Shown: positions 24,922 to 37,356 of the stretch, piece after piece
Layout of the letters: every line of letters begins with the position of its first letter
How positions within the stretch are numbered: position 1 is the stretch's first letter
Program-made: the position numbers and the translations under genes
Assembly (NCBI GenBank): GCA_012932295.1
Contig: JAAONU010000081.1
Coordinates: 1-64,000, forward strand
Direction of reading: 5' to 3'
DNA from: Cyclina sinensis
Taxonomy: Eukaryota; Mollusca; Bivalvia; Venerida; Veneridae
DNA: 64,000 nucleotides
The notes under the pieces: model-generated
What the model was told of the DNA's origin: nothing
What the model saw: only the letters and a program-made list of their open reading frames with translations
The model's database searches: none

Positions 24922-25964
24922 CAAAGGTATTGCCGACTGCTAGTGTTCGCGGGAAATAAGATAAATAAGACCCTTACACAAACGTTCGTACTAACTCAAT
25001 CTAATAATTGGAAAGCCAAACATTAAAAGCGAAAATCACCGTAACCAGAAGCTCATGCTTAATTGCGTGTGGAAAACAAATAGAAATAACTACGTCAAGC
25101 TAACATTTTAGGAATACTTTAGATTAATGTTTTGTCACTGTGTTTGCAATGCAATCCATATTTTTGTTCGATAAATTCGTGGAATTTTGCTATATTTCAT
25201 TCCATTTTTGTTATATTTCTTCCTAAAATTTGGTATAATATTGCATTCACGTAATATGCAATCTCTATAGAAATTTCAAAGACACACAAGATGTTCGTTA
25301 TCATATTTACTCATGTTGCATGTTGCCGGGCTCCATTTTTTACCTTTTGAATACTTTCTTCTATTACGCACAGACAAACTGCTGCCGAACAGTAAAATTG
25401 GCGCGAACTTAGCAGGCGTTAAATAACTATTACAGCGCCATTTTTGTCTTGTCAGAGCTTAGCAAGTTGCTGTAGTTATGACGTTTTCAGCAGACACGGA
25501 ATTGCGCGCAGACAATTCTAACAAATAGAAATGAAATTGTTTTCCGCTTTCAGATCACGATAGATGTAATCTTCAATTCATTTTATGACGAAGCCCGTTT
25601 CGGCATACTGCATTTAACCTCGCATAAAATCTTAATTGCAATAGAAATATATGTGACAGGCCATGGGATTTTTCGTCCAAATGACATACCTTGGCGAAAA
25701 TGAGTTATTATTAGTTCCTTTTACGAAAACATGTGGAGAATCAGAATATATAGTTGTTTTTAGGTTTGCAGATAATTTATTGGGATTTTGGGACCAATTC
25801 TGAAGGACACCATGACAACCAAAATTAAAATTTGCCTTTGTTATCATACTATTTTATTCAACCAATGAGAAATAAATAAAGTTCAAAAACTTAATTCAGT
25901 TATCAATTATGAACAACACAGACATTCTTAATTTCACATTCAATAAAAAAATGTTGATGACATG

Positions 25965-25978
25965 GTTGCTATGGTAAC
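25965..25978. promoter_or_regulatory. X-box (RFX-type) motif 1
   Basis: GTTGCTATGGTAAC fits RYYNYYATRRNRAC at every position, embedded in the near-palindrome GGTTGCTATGGTAACC. Confidence 0.45.
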
Positions 25979-26331
25979 CAAAATTCAAATTTTCACAAAA
26001 AATCATGAAAAGTGTACTGTCTTTTCCATCTGCAGCTATTTAATGATTTTTTCCCTCATGTAAACATCTAAAATTACAGAAAGCATTTAATTCAGGCCAG
26101 ATAATATCTTGGTGAAAGCCAATAGTGTTTCTGAAAAGATAAAAAGTGAAACTTATGCACTGACCATCACCTCATTAAAATGAAAAATGTGCTATTTCTC
26201 TGTGATTTTTGTTATGCACTGAAAAACTCTTTTTGAACATCTGAATCTACCAAAACACGTTATTCTTGTAGGTAGACAAAAGGCAAATGAAAAAATGCAA
26301 AAACTAAATTAAAACTTATTTTACTAATTTG

Positions 26332-26345
26332 GTTGCTATGGCAAC
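26332..26345. promoter_or_regulatory. X-box (RFX-type) motif 2
   Basis: GTTGCTATGGCAAC fits the X-box consensus at every position, 367 bp from motif 1. Confidence 0.45.
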
Positions 26346-26677
26346 ACTGACTTAAAAATACATTTTTGATACATTTCTTCCACTGAAATGTTGCATTCTT
26401 ATATCTCACACATCTGTAAACATCAAGTAAACTTTTCTTTCTAGTTCAGAAGAAAACTAGCACAAAGTTTAAAGTTATAATACCAAATTTCTTTTAATTA
26501 AAAATATGGAAAGAAGAATGATACATGTTATAAATGGATGCATAATTCTGCTAATTTTCAGAATTAAGGGTGCCGTCTTGAATGTTGAATATACTGTAAC
26601 AAATATGTCCCTTGTCAAAATGGTAGGTAAGAATCACAGGGATGGAGACTAAGTATTTGTTTAGCACAGAAATGGTT

Positions 26678-26691
26678 GTTACCATAGTAAC
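26678..26691. promoter_or_regulatory. X-box (RFX-type) motif 3
   Basis: GTTACCATAGTAAC fits the X-box consensus at every position, 346 bp from motif 2 and 442 bp beyond the stop codon of the minus-strand gene. Confidence 0.45.
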
Positions 26692-27132
26692 AGATTTACT
26701 TATACAAATATTTATCAGACCCTTTGGCATCATTCTTGGGCTTAAAATTTTGTAAACAGTATTGACTGAGTCAACAATTTGTACATGCATATTGTTGAAA
26801 AAATAAAAACAATTGTTTTTCCAAATTGGTGAAAAACACAATTATACAGGAATATTTACTGAAACACTTTTCTTGAAACGTAACACTATTTTAAAAGGAC
26901 TATTCATAATTCACTTAATTATGAATGCTGACAACCTGTTATATATATCACAAGTAAATGGAAAAGCATTTTACGAAAAGCATTTCCAAAAAATTTTAAC
27001 TTACAGAAAAATGTGACACATGTTTGAGAGGAGCATTTGGAGAAAAAATGTCAACTCCTGTAACATTCAAATTGAACAAAACTATGCCTCATTAACTAAT
27101 ATGTGAAATATTATCTCTCTGATCTATGTAAA

Positions 27133-30100
27133 TTACTCTAATTTAATTTTCTTTGGCTTAGGCACTACTGGTTTGGGACAAGCACTGTCACTGTTTATAC
27201 ACAGAGGAGCTATTTCTTGATACAAGTACCACTGTCGCTGTGGGTCCAGACCACTAAGTGTTAGTTTTTCTGGAAATGTTCCAATGACATTAGAGTTCTT
27301 CTTAAGAATGTTAATTCCGACTTCATCGTCTGAAGCATGCCCACGAACATAAACAATCCCTGGAGTTGTTGATGTCATTCTGAAATGATGGTACTTCTTT
27401 AGTCCAGGGAGTGGTTTAAAGTTCTGTTTACAGAACTTGGACCAGTCATTGAATGAAACAGTTTCATCTACAATGGCAGGGATATTCAAACCCTTCTTGG
27501 ATGATTCTGACACAGTCTCAGCAATATCTTGCAGGCTTTCTACATCAGACTTATTCCAGCGCACCTAAAATTTAAATAGTCATTCTACTTATGATAAATA
27601 CCATTATTACACAACTGAAAATAATTTTCAGACTGAAAAGTTGTTAAAAGCTGGTGCATAGTTTAAGTTAAACAAACTTTGCTCAATAATTGGTGTTTTT
27701 TAAATAAAACAGAGAATGAAATATTAAGACCAGTTTCCATTAGATTGTACTGTATATCTTTATGCAACCCATTCATGACTCTCCACATCCCATAACTGTA
27801 GAAATACATTTTATTAGTAAGCATTAGCTTATACAAAACATATTCATGACTGACCATATCTTTCAAACTACTTAATACTAAAGGAAGGACTGGTGAAGCA
27901 CATAACTGTTTAATATGACCAACTATAATCATGGTCATTGTACTTGATTATGCCTACTTTAGTCAAAAGTATTTGTTCTTCTTAAACTACAAGTTTTAAT
28001 GTGGGTCCAAGACATCAAAAAACCCACCAAAATACAATTTTAATCATAATGCACTAAGTACAAACCCAATGACTGTGTTGTTTTTATTTTGCCCAGTACA
28101 GTTGTCCATGTGCAGTTCAACTCTTGTCTCACCATAACTGTGATTAAAATGGTCATGAATAAGAGATGTCACACTGTTTGCCCCTTTTCCAACACATGAA
28201 AACTCTTCATCAATCAAGTAAAATACTTGAGACCCTATAAATAAACACAATACACCATTACAAAATACAAAATTACAGAAAAATGTATTAAGAAAATTAT
28301 AAAAAAAGGCAATAAAGTAAATTTTAAATAAAGTTAGATGTATTCATGCCTACATAAAAATAAGTCATTATCGATGTTTTAGTATTTAGTACCCATTATT
28401 AAAATGAAAAGATAATTTTGTACAAGAGTAGATCTAACCTGATGCCTCACATTCCACCCCAAAACACTGGCACTTCCTGGGTGTTTTAAAGAACATGGGT
28501 CCAACCTGTGAATTAAAGAATTGATGACATTAATTGGCATGACATTGTATTATTAGCATTTCATTGTTTTTTTTTTCTGTACATGTAATGATATACCTAA
28601 CTGGGTTTAAAACTAATTTTATGTTAAGTAAACATGTTGACATCAGGTATTAATGACTTCTGCAAATATTTCAATTATTTTTTTTTTTTATATTCTACTT
28701 GACAGAAAATCAAGCTTAATACATGGTACTTACTTGCTGCGCATAGTGAGGGTAGAAAACTTGCTGTGCATAATCAAAACTGTAATGAACCATAACATCA
28801 TTGCTGCATGGAGCTTGCCCTGGAAATATCAATTACTGAATTAGTTTCTGATTGGCTGTTTTCTAACACAATCTAAGTTTAGTGAATCAATGATATGACT
28901 GATATATAGCATTGAACAAATTATACTACACATATGAATAGCAAATATGTGACAATTTAAAACTATCATTAATAAAAATTATAACATAGCTATGATCTTT
29001 AGCCACTGTCATCCTTTTTACCTCTTATTCTCAATTCATGCTCAAGTTGACTGAAACTTTCTTCCGACTGCTTGCAAAGATTTCGGTAATTATCTCTCTG
29101 CATCTTCACATGATCAATGTGTTCACTATATTGTGATGTCAACACTGACTTTTCCTCTTCACTCAGACTAGCACTATTTGTTATCTGTTTAACATACTTT
29201 TGACATTTGATGCAAAGATCTGTTGCTGGTCTCATTATAACAACATTCGGGCATTGCTCCATCCATATTTTCTTAAAAGTGCTTAAGCTTACAGTTCTGG
29301 TCTCTAAGTCAGATGCTGCCTCACAATAACTAAGGTAAATGTCATGTTTATTCTTATTACTTGGGAGCAGTTTTGCCTTTTCCTGTCGATAACTGGCTAA
29401 CCGTCCTGGCAGTGGCAAACCGTACTGCATTGCATAGTTGTCTATGAATGTTTTAACTGCCTTGGTTTGTGACAGGGTCAATGCATGACATGGAAGCTTC
29501 CCCTTATTTCCATGCCGTCTTGGTTCAAAGCCATTACAATCCAATGATTTTGCAATTGAATCTACTGTCTGACGATGGAGTCCATGGGCAAAGGCAAACA
29601 AATCTCTACATACTCTATGTCCAGCAAAGTAATATACCTGTCTAGCTTTAACACGATCTTTATTTCTGTTAGTTTTCCCACCTGTGCTGCGATGGTGAAA
29701 TAGCTGTACTTTGATCAGCATAATAAGCTCTTCTTTTGAATATTCAAGAGAAGAAAGCCTGTAACTTATTAGTTTATCCCAGTCTAATATTTCTGTGCAG
29801 GGTTTACCATTATGCAATGCCTTACAGCCACAGGTTTTACAACGAAATGAGTCTTGAAACAACTTTTCACTATCAGATTCATGAATATTCACAGTTTCAA
29901 CATTCTGCTGGTTTACAGTTATCTCATCACCAACATCATTATCATCAAAATCAGTGTAAGTATCATCATCATCATCATCACTGCTTTCATGGATCTCCAC
30001 ATTTAGGCCAGGAAAATTTGCATCTTGTTCTACACTGGCATGACAGGGGAACAGTTCAGCTACCTGATCTAATTCTGACACTAATTCTTCACTCATATAA

Positions 30101-30147
30101 CTTGTATCTTCATAAAGAATGGTGCTCGTAGAAGAAAACTGACTCAT
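27133..30147 (-). CDS. Transposase-like protein with zinc-binding N-terminus and DUF7869-type RNase-H-like region (six exons, one apparently missing)
   Basis: Exons on the minus strand: 30147-29022, 28819-28734, 28505-28439, 28234-28066, 27795-27731 and 27564-27133. All use GT/AG; phases agree for exons 1-5. Exon 1 (375 codons) has an acidic Asp-rich stretch (residues about 55-71), a zinc-binding-like cluster CKTCGC (103-108), a helix-turn-helix-like stretch (about 171-204) and a CIKC pair (312-315). Exon 2 carries HYSFDYAQQ (D391). Exon 4 carries ELHMDNCTGQNKNN (D470), the hallmark I associate with DUF7869, an RNase-H-like transposase-type fold. Exon 5 gives YGMWRVMNGLHKDIQ. In relatives a GHTKF-like segment follows; here no such exon lies between 27731 and 27564, and the phase jumps from 1 to 0. 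The rest (143 codons) ends in a Lys/Pro-rich tail. Function is unproven: probably a transposon-derived gene, intact or decaying. Donors after exons 4 (GTTTGT) and 5 (GTCTTA) are weak and less certain. Confidence 0.75.
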
Positions 30148-30735
30148 TTTTTAAGATATATCTTACTAGTGCATTTTGTATTTGTAAACAGACGAACTGT
30201 CAAAATTTCCCGCTACGTTATCATTAGTGAACTTCCGGTGTCGAATTTTACTTAATTTCACTTGTTATATGAATTTATAAACACAACAGAGTGACTTCTG
30301 ATATAATAACAAAAACACATACTCACCTCAGAATTTTCCTGTGTCGAACATATTGAGAGAAACACACAAAATCGTACAATGTAATTTTTTGACCATGTTT
30401 CCGCTTTCGCACCGCCTATCGATTAAGGCCCTTTATTCTAAATTTGGAAAACGAAACGAGCTTCAGAAGCCTAAAAATATTCGCTGAATGCAGGTTTGTT
30501 CAAACAGAGTTGTTTTCCCTGAAGTTTTTGGTATAATTCGTATAAATCGTCAACATTTCATTTTTGTTTTCCAATGAAAATCAACACATGAACTTTACAA
30601 GCGTTTTCCCGATTATGATCAACTTGTCATTTGGACGAAAAGTCTCACGGCGCGTCACATATTTGCTGCACGCGCGCTCGTGACTCAAGTGACTAACTAC
30701 GTAATTTTGACAACGCGCTTATGCTCGAAATCAAA
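30148..30735. promoter_or_regulatory. Possible divergent promoter region
   Basis: Lies between the minus-strand ATG at 30147 and a plus-strand ATG at 30736. It is richer in CpG than its surroundings, especially the acggcgcgtcacat...cacgcgcgctcg stretch at 30648-30682. No TATA box was seen. A role as a two-way promoter is inference from position and base content. Confidence 0.35.
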
Positions 30736-30876
30736 ATGGCGAACACATGGATGAGTATTTTTCCGCCTGAAACAGTGCAGGCGATTATACTTAATGAACC
30801 GGGCACACGTAATATTCAAGGTCATTTGAGCCCCATGAAGTACATCTCTTTGCTGTTTACAACTAATATGCTCTGA
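30736..30876 (+). CDS. Small open frame, 46 codons, unrecognised
   Basis: ATG in good context (caaaATGGCG) opens 46 codons starting MANTWMSIFPPETVQAI, ending with TGA. A possible donor (caa|gtaagt) follows at 30899. Base composition is less AT-biased than the surroundings. No family recognised. It may instead be the untranslated leader of a plus-strand transcript or part of a transposon end. Confidence 0.25.
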   Translation: MANTWMSIFPPETVQAIILNEPGTRNIQGHLSPMKYISLLFTTNML

Positions 30877-31379
30877 GACACCGAACGCCAGACAAACAAG
30901 TAAGTAGATTTTCGAAAGAAAAAGGACTGTTCTTTTCAAATAAATAATAAAAAAAAAGTTTAAAAAAAATGTTTCACTGATGTTTAGTAAGTTATTCATG
31001 TTTCAAAAAGTTAGACAGTTCATCTAAGCAGTATGGACAAGAATAGTTGTGGGGATAAATTTGTTAAAATTATGTTAAAATGCAAGGATAGATTTTTTGT
31101 TCGTTCTTTTAATTTATAAATAATATATATAGGGCGAATCCATGCTCTCAATATGTTTTCCTTTACCAAAGCATTGCTATTGGTACATGTATAGGCAGTC
31201 TGATCTTGTTATATGTACACATTTCATCCGTGCATTTCGTTACATTCGCGACCGATTAACAAAATGTTTTACAAAAAATTCGTAAAATTATCAAGAAACG
31301 AAGTTTAAAAACACTGCAAGAAACGGATAGGGAATTGATCAACCCAGAGAGAAACACATCTGCACCCGGTTTCGATTCA
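30877..31379. other. AT-rich stretch with no recognised gene
   Basis: Nothing supported. Confidence 0.5.
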
Positions 31380-32035
31380 ATTCACGACTGAAACTAGGCT
31401 TGTTCAAACCATGTTTCATTCTTGGTTTGAATCCCTTGATGGATCGCAGATCAATGGACCGGACACAAAGTGTAACAGATGGACGGACAGACAAATGGAG
31501 CCAATTTATACATCTTCCTTTTTTTCGTCGAAAAGGACAATTATTCTATACAGAGCTGTGATTCTATTGCACTGCATTCCCTCTCATTGTTATATTTTTA
31601 TGTTTTAAGTTTCACTATTTTTTTTCTAATACTTGCAAAATTGGACAACAAAATACAGACTATGTTAACATTTGACCTCTTAGTGTGGCCTTGGCCTTAT
31701 TGGTAAGTGTTGCGCATGATATGTCGTCTTATTATTGTGAACAGTTGTGCCAAGTTATTTCAAAATCCCTAGATGAATAAAACAAGTTATGGACCGGACA
31801 CGAAATATACCCTCCAACAGACAATGTTGACCTTTGATCTCCAAGTGTGTCCTTGACCTTGGAGATAGGGTCTGGGCATTGCGTATGAAAGGTCGTAAAT
31901 TATGGTAAACATTTGTGCCAAGTTTTTTTCAAAATCTCTTGATGAATGGTTTAGTGTGACGGACTGACAGACGGATGGACAGACGGACGGAACCCATGTC
32001 TTTATTCCCTTTTTTTCTTTGAAAATGCGGGGAAT
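31380..32035. repeat. Mollusc-type dispersed repeat with duplicated ~165-bp units
   Basis: Two diverged units share a caatgttgacctttgatctc-like block, a ccaagtgtgNccttgNccttgg block, ggtcgt, and gtgccaagttNtttcaaaat followed by ccctNgatgaat. Copies run about 31640-31775 and 31820-31960. The flanks carry gacggacagac-type runs. This arrangement resembles an abundant bivalve repeat family. The 65- and 75-codon frames here are incidental. Confidence 0.7.
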
Positions 32036-32494
32036 AATAAGACAAAAAAATCATTCAGGAAGAATGCAACAAATGGATGAAAGGAAGGAAAAAAGTAAAA
32101 AAGGAAGGTTTGAGCAGGAAAAACATATGCTATGAATTTCCATTATTCAATCCCTTCTAAAAATCTAAAATTTGAATAACTTTAGCAAAATAATTCCATT
32201 ATTCACTGAAAATCTAAAATGTTAATAACTGAAGTGAAAACTTTGTGTTTTGCTCTTAACATTTAGTTTATATTGAATCTGTGATCATTCAAGTTTCTAC
32301 TAGGCTCAGAATTCCATCATTAGTATGTCATTCTTAAAAAGATACTGGCACGGGATAAACATTGTTACCATTCTGTGTTTTAATACAAACATGCGACTTA
32401 TGGGAAGTCTGACGCACATTTACACAATTGAAAGAAGTGTCTGTCTAAACGCAGGATATGATTCATTCCCTTAAGCACCATTTAAAGGTGGTCT

Positions 32495-32815
32495 ACCTAA
32501 CAAAATTCAACAACAACAAACACACTTCAGACAAGCGTATGGAGCAATAAAAAAAATCAAATAATCGTATGAAGCAGTTAATACAACTCAAACAAGCGTA
32601 TGAAGCAACACCCAAACACAATTCAAACAGGCGTATGAGGCAACAAACACAATTCAAACAAGCGTATAAAGCAACAAACACAATGCAAACAAGCGTATGA
32701 ACCAAAAAACACAATTCAAACAGCGTTTGAAGCAGCAATCAAAATTCAAACGCTTGTTTGAAGCAATAAACACGATTCAGACAAGCGTATGAAACAACAA
32801 ATACATTTCAAACAT
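32495..32815. repeat. Minisatellite of about 30 bp (caaacaagcgtatgaagcaa)
   Basis: About ten tandem copies of a unit carrying aattcaaacaagcgtatgaa plus gcaacaaacac, with unit lengths around 29-33 bp. The minus-strand 81-codon Cys/Leu-rich frame at 32493-32738 is a by-product. Confidence 0.93.
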
Positions 32816-33520
32816 GAAACAGGAAAATAAACGTTGCTTTCACCAGTTTTTCCATAATAAAACCTTGATTTTTTTAATCAAATTTTGTCACGACAGCCTC
32901 TAAAGAACTTCATATACTACATTCGGGTAGATAACTACAAGTAATGCTAGATTCTAATCACCGTATATTATAACATTTACATATCAGATACATTTTTGTG
33001 ACGATTTAGACACTGGGCAATTCAAAGAAGGGGTCAGCAGGTCCATATTAAGACGATTGGTTTGTAATAAAGGAATTTAATATGTTGTGTAATAGGTAAA
33101 ACTGCATATTTTAGACAGATATATGACGACTTGATTAATGCCCGATGTCTCTCAACAAATATTATAATGGAAAGTCCTTTCTATGTAATAGCCTGTCTAC
33201 CCGTCAAATTATTTGAGCAAAGATATGAGTTAAAATATTAGAGATATTTTTTGCAGATAATTGGAGTACGTAGCTCTGTTAAAGTTTGTCTGCCTTATGG
33301 CAGGATGTTGTCCCCAGACTAGCATACATGAAAAGCTACGAGTTGAAATGAAGTTAAAATAATTAACTGTAGGGGGTATCAAACTACCTTTCGTTGACAA
33401 AGGAATAATTTGGAACTGCCTTATAACAATAATAAATTCAGCATTATCAACGTGTTGTGATGTCGCTGCTGAACCCATGCCAATCCATCCAAATGCAATT
33501 TTGACCTCCGCTTCTCAACA
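32816..33520. other. Stretch with no recognised gene
   Basis: Nothing supported. The 82-codon minus frame at 33230-33478 is unrecognised. Confidence 0.5.
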
Positions 33521-33524
33521 TTAT

Positions 33525-33650
33525 TAAAGGCCTTTCGGATGAGACTTTAAAACGAGGTTCCATGAAAACAGTGAGCATTGAGAAGTACCAGGGGCGGCAA
33601 GAATGGGGTGCATTCTGTAACGTGCACTCTCAGAAAAAAATATCCAAACT
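33525..33650. repeat. Mollusc-type SINE-like repeat fragment
   Basis: The words taaaggcctttcggatgaga and ctttaaaacgaggttcc match a repeat I recall as widespread in bivalve genomes. A possible second piece (aaagctgcggccataggct) lies at 33870-33890. Confidence 0.5.
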
Positions 33651-33929
33651 CTGCATGTGGCTTTGTTCATACGACAGCCGGTTCCGACTGCATATAAATT
33701 CACAAATTGTTTTCTGGTCAAAAGTGATAATTCTCATTAGGTTATTGTTCTGTTTCAAGAAAAACAGCCATTTCTAATTTATATCATGAATTTATTTATG
33801 CAACAACAGTGATACATGTCATTTGATAATTTTAATATGGTTGATCTTTGTCATTGTATATGTATTGATAAAGCTGCGGCCATAGGCTATTAACCAGCCT
33901 TTGAATGTAAATCAAAAACAAAACACCAG

Positions 33930-36508
33930 CAGTGAATGACGCAGTGCGAATGGTTGGCAGAATTTGTTATGCAGTTATGCAGTTTTGCGTTTTAGCAATA
34001 TTAAGGACGTTAAGCAGAAATCATCACGGATTAAATGCAAACGAGTTATTTCCCAAAGATTTATATTCAGGTAGTGTAACAGGCGAATTAATTGTTTAAT
34101 GATACAACTTGTTGACTGCGGTAATTTGGTATAGTTGAAAGGACATAGTGGACAACATTTTCTGTTTGCACTTTCCACATTTCCCCGATGTTCCATTGCT
34201 AGATTGTCTTCTTTTCATACAAATGGTTATTGTCACCTCAAAAATATATGTCTGCATTTAGGTTACTACGTGTGGAGTTACTTTTGCTAGATCAACGAAA
34301 TTAATACAAGAGAATATACATCCTGCGTTTCATAAATTTAAACCCAGTGATAATGATACTGTGTGTCGCTTAGTCTGAAATAGAGGTACATGAAACGTAT
34401 TTCTTTGAGGGTACCGAAAGGTATTAATTGGAAGTTTAAGTGGCACGTTTATTTGCGCTGCGCATGAAAATAAGTATCATATAACTAAGCATTAGTAGTT
34501 GCATTTTTTTAATTGTCCGAGGACGGGATAGTTTTTTCCCCAAAGCCCTAAACAGGACGCTTTCGAGAACTAGATGTCCCGTGTAGCTCAATTATATGTA
34601 CAACGACAATTACGACATCAGTGTTTCGCTTCACTTCAATGTTTTTAAGCTATCTAAGAAGAACCCTGCAAATTACCTATAGGATACAATGTACATGAAA
34701 AGGCAACGAATTATAATTTCTTAAATCAAGAAATGATTTTTAAGCTAAATTATGCGAGTAAGAAGCTTGAAATTGTCATAAAATTTGGTTTTGATAAGAC
34801 AAGTGGTAACATAGTTTTCTGTTTACTGAAAAAAGGAAAATATAAGAAAAGAACACAGGTGTTAGGTGTTATCAGTTGGTGTAAGAGATTGCATTTAAGG
34901 TATCAAAGCCTTTATTCTGAAATCTGTTTATCAGTTTACCACATCAGACATATTGTTACAAACATCGAATCTTACATTTGTAAGTCAGGTGTTCACTTGA
35001 GATGCATGATACGTCGTTCCAAAGGAACGATAGAAATAACTTTTAGAAAAGATACCATTATTACTCGGGTGGAACATATTATATATAATTTGATGAAACT
35101 AGTTCATTTCATCTGATATCATTTGAGTTCTTTTCTTAACAAAATGATTCATGATTCTTTATTAAAAATACTCAATATGCATTTGCATAAACATGAGCAA
35201 AGTACAAAATACAGGACAAAAAAATCCGGTCTACATCTACAGATGACAACAACAAAAGAGAATAAGAACAAATAACTTTATATTATAAGCATGTCATATT
35301 TCAATCAAGGAAAGTACAATCTGTTTACCTGACACCCGTGTAAACATAATTTCGATTGGATTTAATAACCTGTAGGCGTTCTTGGATTAATAAATGTGTG
35401 ATGTTCGTAAATAGTTGGGAGGAGTAATATAGGATTTATTTATCGTTTACTTTCAGAACGTGAATATGAATATTATGACATGCTTCTAATAAAATTTTAA
35501 TTGCGTTTTTCAAATGGAATGACTATCGTTCTTAAACATGTTTGTCTGTAACTTTAAACCTATTGATATAGCTGTCGTCTCATGTATATTTCAGGTAATT
35601 TTAATTTTATCTTCACTGCAATGTCCTTTATATTGATAATACTTATTTAATATGCGATAAACACTGATTGTTTTGACCTAAGGTTAAAGCTTGACAAACA
35701 AAATATGCATAAAAACGATTGACACTGGAAGGGTTCTTGGGTTATCGTGTGACTTACAGCTATACATAAGTCACAGACGCTTGGATGTTGAAGAGAAACT
35801 TGTATATTTTTTCACCTTTTCCACATACTGTTACCTCTACAGTTCATAAAAAAAAAAAAAAAAACATGTCATGCCCATCGACTCTGAATTCCAAATTTAC
35901 ACGTTTTTGACTTTTGTTTACTAAATCGGGCGAATAAATGCTGGTTTCCTCCGCTCTAGCCTGTTGCAATCCGAGCCGGGCGCAAGTTTTATATCCGCTG
36001 ACAAAGAATTAAATTCGCTCTCATCACCTTGCCGGTTGGATGGATGTTTTGTACTCTATGCTCAAGAATTTATGTATCGTGATAAGTCAGCTGTGACATA
36101 TAGCAGAACCGGTTGCGTCATTCTTTAATACGATTTACACATTCAACTTTTCGTTAATGCTGTCTTTAACTGACCTTTATTTTATGGATTAATGTGATTT
36201 TTTTGGAATGAAAAGCCGATTTCATTTTCATATAACGTAAGTTCTATTTCATGTCATCATTTTGAAGTTTTGAATAACTAAGTTAAGTGAAAATTCTGTA
36301 AAATTCTATTTTGTCCGTTAAATAGCCGTTGAATATGCTGAGTGCCAGTAAAGTTAATGACATGCGGGTGCTTCCACTGGGCATAATGTTGTATTAACAG
36401 GCCAGAAGGTCTGCTTTATAAGGCATTTCACTGATATCAGGTGTTTGTCTTATTATAGCACAAAAGCATGATTTGATATGCTTCATTAGCCTTACTAATG
36501 TAACAATG
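33930..36508. other. Stretch without a convincing gene
   Basis: The longest frame is 127 codons at 34733-35116 (plus), basic and Ile/Lys-rich, unlike any family I know. At this AT content one frame of this length is expected by chance in a 64-kb window. An A17 run lies at about 35849. Confidence 0.5.
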
Positions 36509-36555
36509 TATAAAGGCACGGGATTTTTGGACATTCAACTCAAAGTCGCAGGATG
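36509..36555 (+). promoter_or_regulatory. Possible core promoter with an ATG-only first exon
   Basis: TATAAAGG at 36509-36516 is followed 37 bp later by cgcaggATG at 36550-36555, immediately abutting a donor-like GTATGT. A leader exon ending with only the start codon is a known arrangement in animal genes. No following exon was identified before the mobile element at 37357. Confidence 0.25.
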
Positions 36556-37353
36556 GTATGTATCTTTTTTTACTTGCTTTGGTTTTTGATACATTTTGGC
36601 GTTGAAAAAAAACATTTGTTGCTACTTTGCATTACACGCGAATTCTAGTTTAAAGTGGAATTAGTAATTACTTTGTATATAAATGTAGATATCATGATAC
36701 ATACACAAAGGATAATTTAATGTACAGTCCAAAATATCGCATACAGAAAATTATGAAAACAAATTTACCAGAAATATTCGGTCTTCAATCTTTGGAATCA
36801 ACGGTTTGGTTGAAAAGGACACACATTCTAATTAATAGTCAGCATGACCCTAAATTCGTAAATTTTACGGAAGCGTAGAGGCGACAGTGTTTCTGTACTA
36901 GTAGTCTCCCTTTGGTAGCGCAATATCCTGATATAGAGCAACTGCCTGGCAGATCTGATTCAATATATTTAAATGATATAATTGTATGCTTCCATTGATC
37001 GTTCGTTTGCAATTTGAAAAATATTTAAGATTTGTGGCTGCTAAAATATCATTTATTTTTTTGTAGGAGAAAGGCAATCGAATCATAAAATATAAGACAA
37101 AAACCTTTTGCTGTGCCTCCTCCCGTTATGAGCGGAAAAGAACGCTTTTAAAGTCGGTAAGTCCTATGGATTGGGCACACTTTTTCCACTGATATTTTGT
37201 AGGAAGATTTGAACGTCTTTTTATTTAATTTGTTGCTACGATCGAGTACCGGTATTTGTTGATTATTGTTTGTTTTTGTCAGAAAAAAAAGTTTGTTACT
37301 TTAGTACGAAAATATCGGGTTGAAATTTGCAGAGTCCGACATAAATGAGCGGC

Positions 37354-37356
37354 TTA
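37354..37356. repeat. Left target-site duplication TTA
   Basis: TTA directly precedes the CACTGCG terminus and is matched by TTA at 46555-46557 after the opposite terminus. Confidence 0.65.

Larger units (their letters stand above)
24922..27132. other. AT-rich 3' flank of the DUF7869-type gene
   Basis: No additional exon recognised. It probably includes the 3' untranslated region of the minus-strand gene; the nearest minus-strand AATAAA is near 25852. Frames at 25632-25847 and 26551-26841 (minus) are unrecognised. Confidence 0.45.

Noticed and set aside
29736..30131. 131-codon His-rich plus-strand frame
   Set aside because: Antisense shadow of exon 1 of the DUF7869-type gene; His codons are the complement of its Asp-rich run.
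25325..30720. Terminal inverted repeats around the DUF7869-type gene
   Set aside because: Compared both flanks by eye; only short coincidental words such as ccgctttc were shared, in the same orientation.
34733..35116. 127-codon plus-strand frame
   Set aside because: Unrecognised, AT-rich, and about the longest frame expected by chance at this base composition; kept only as a note.
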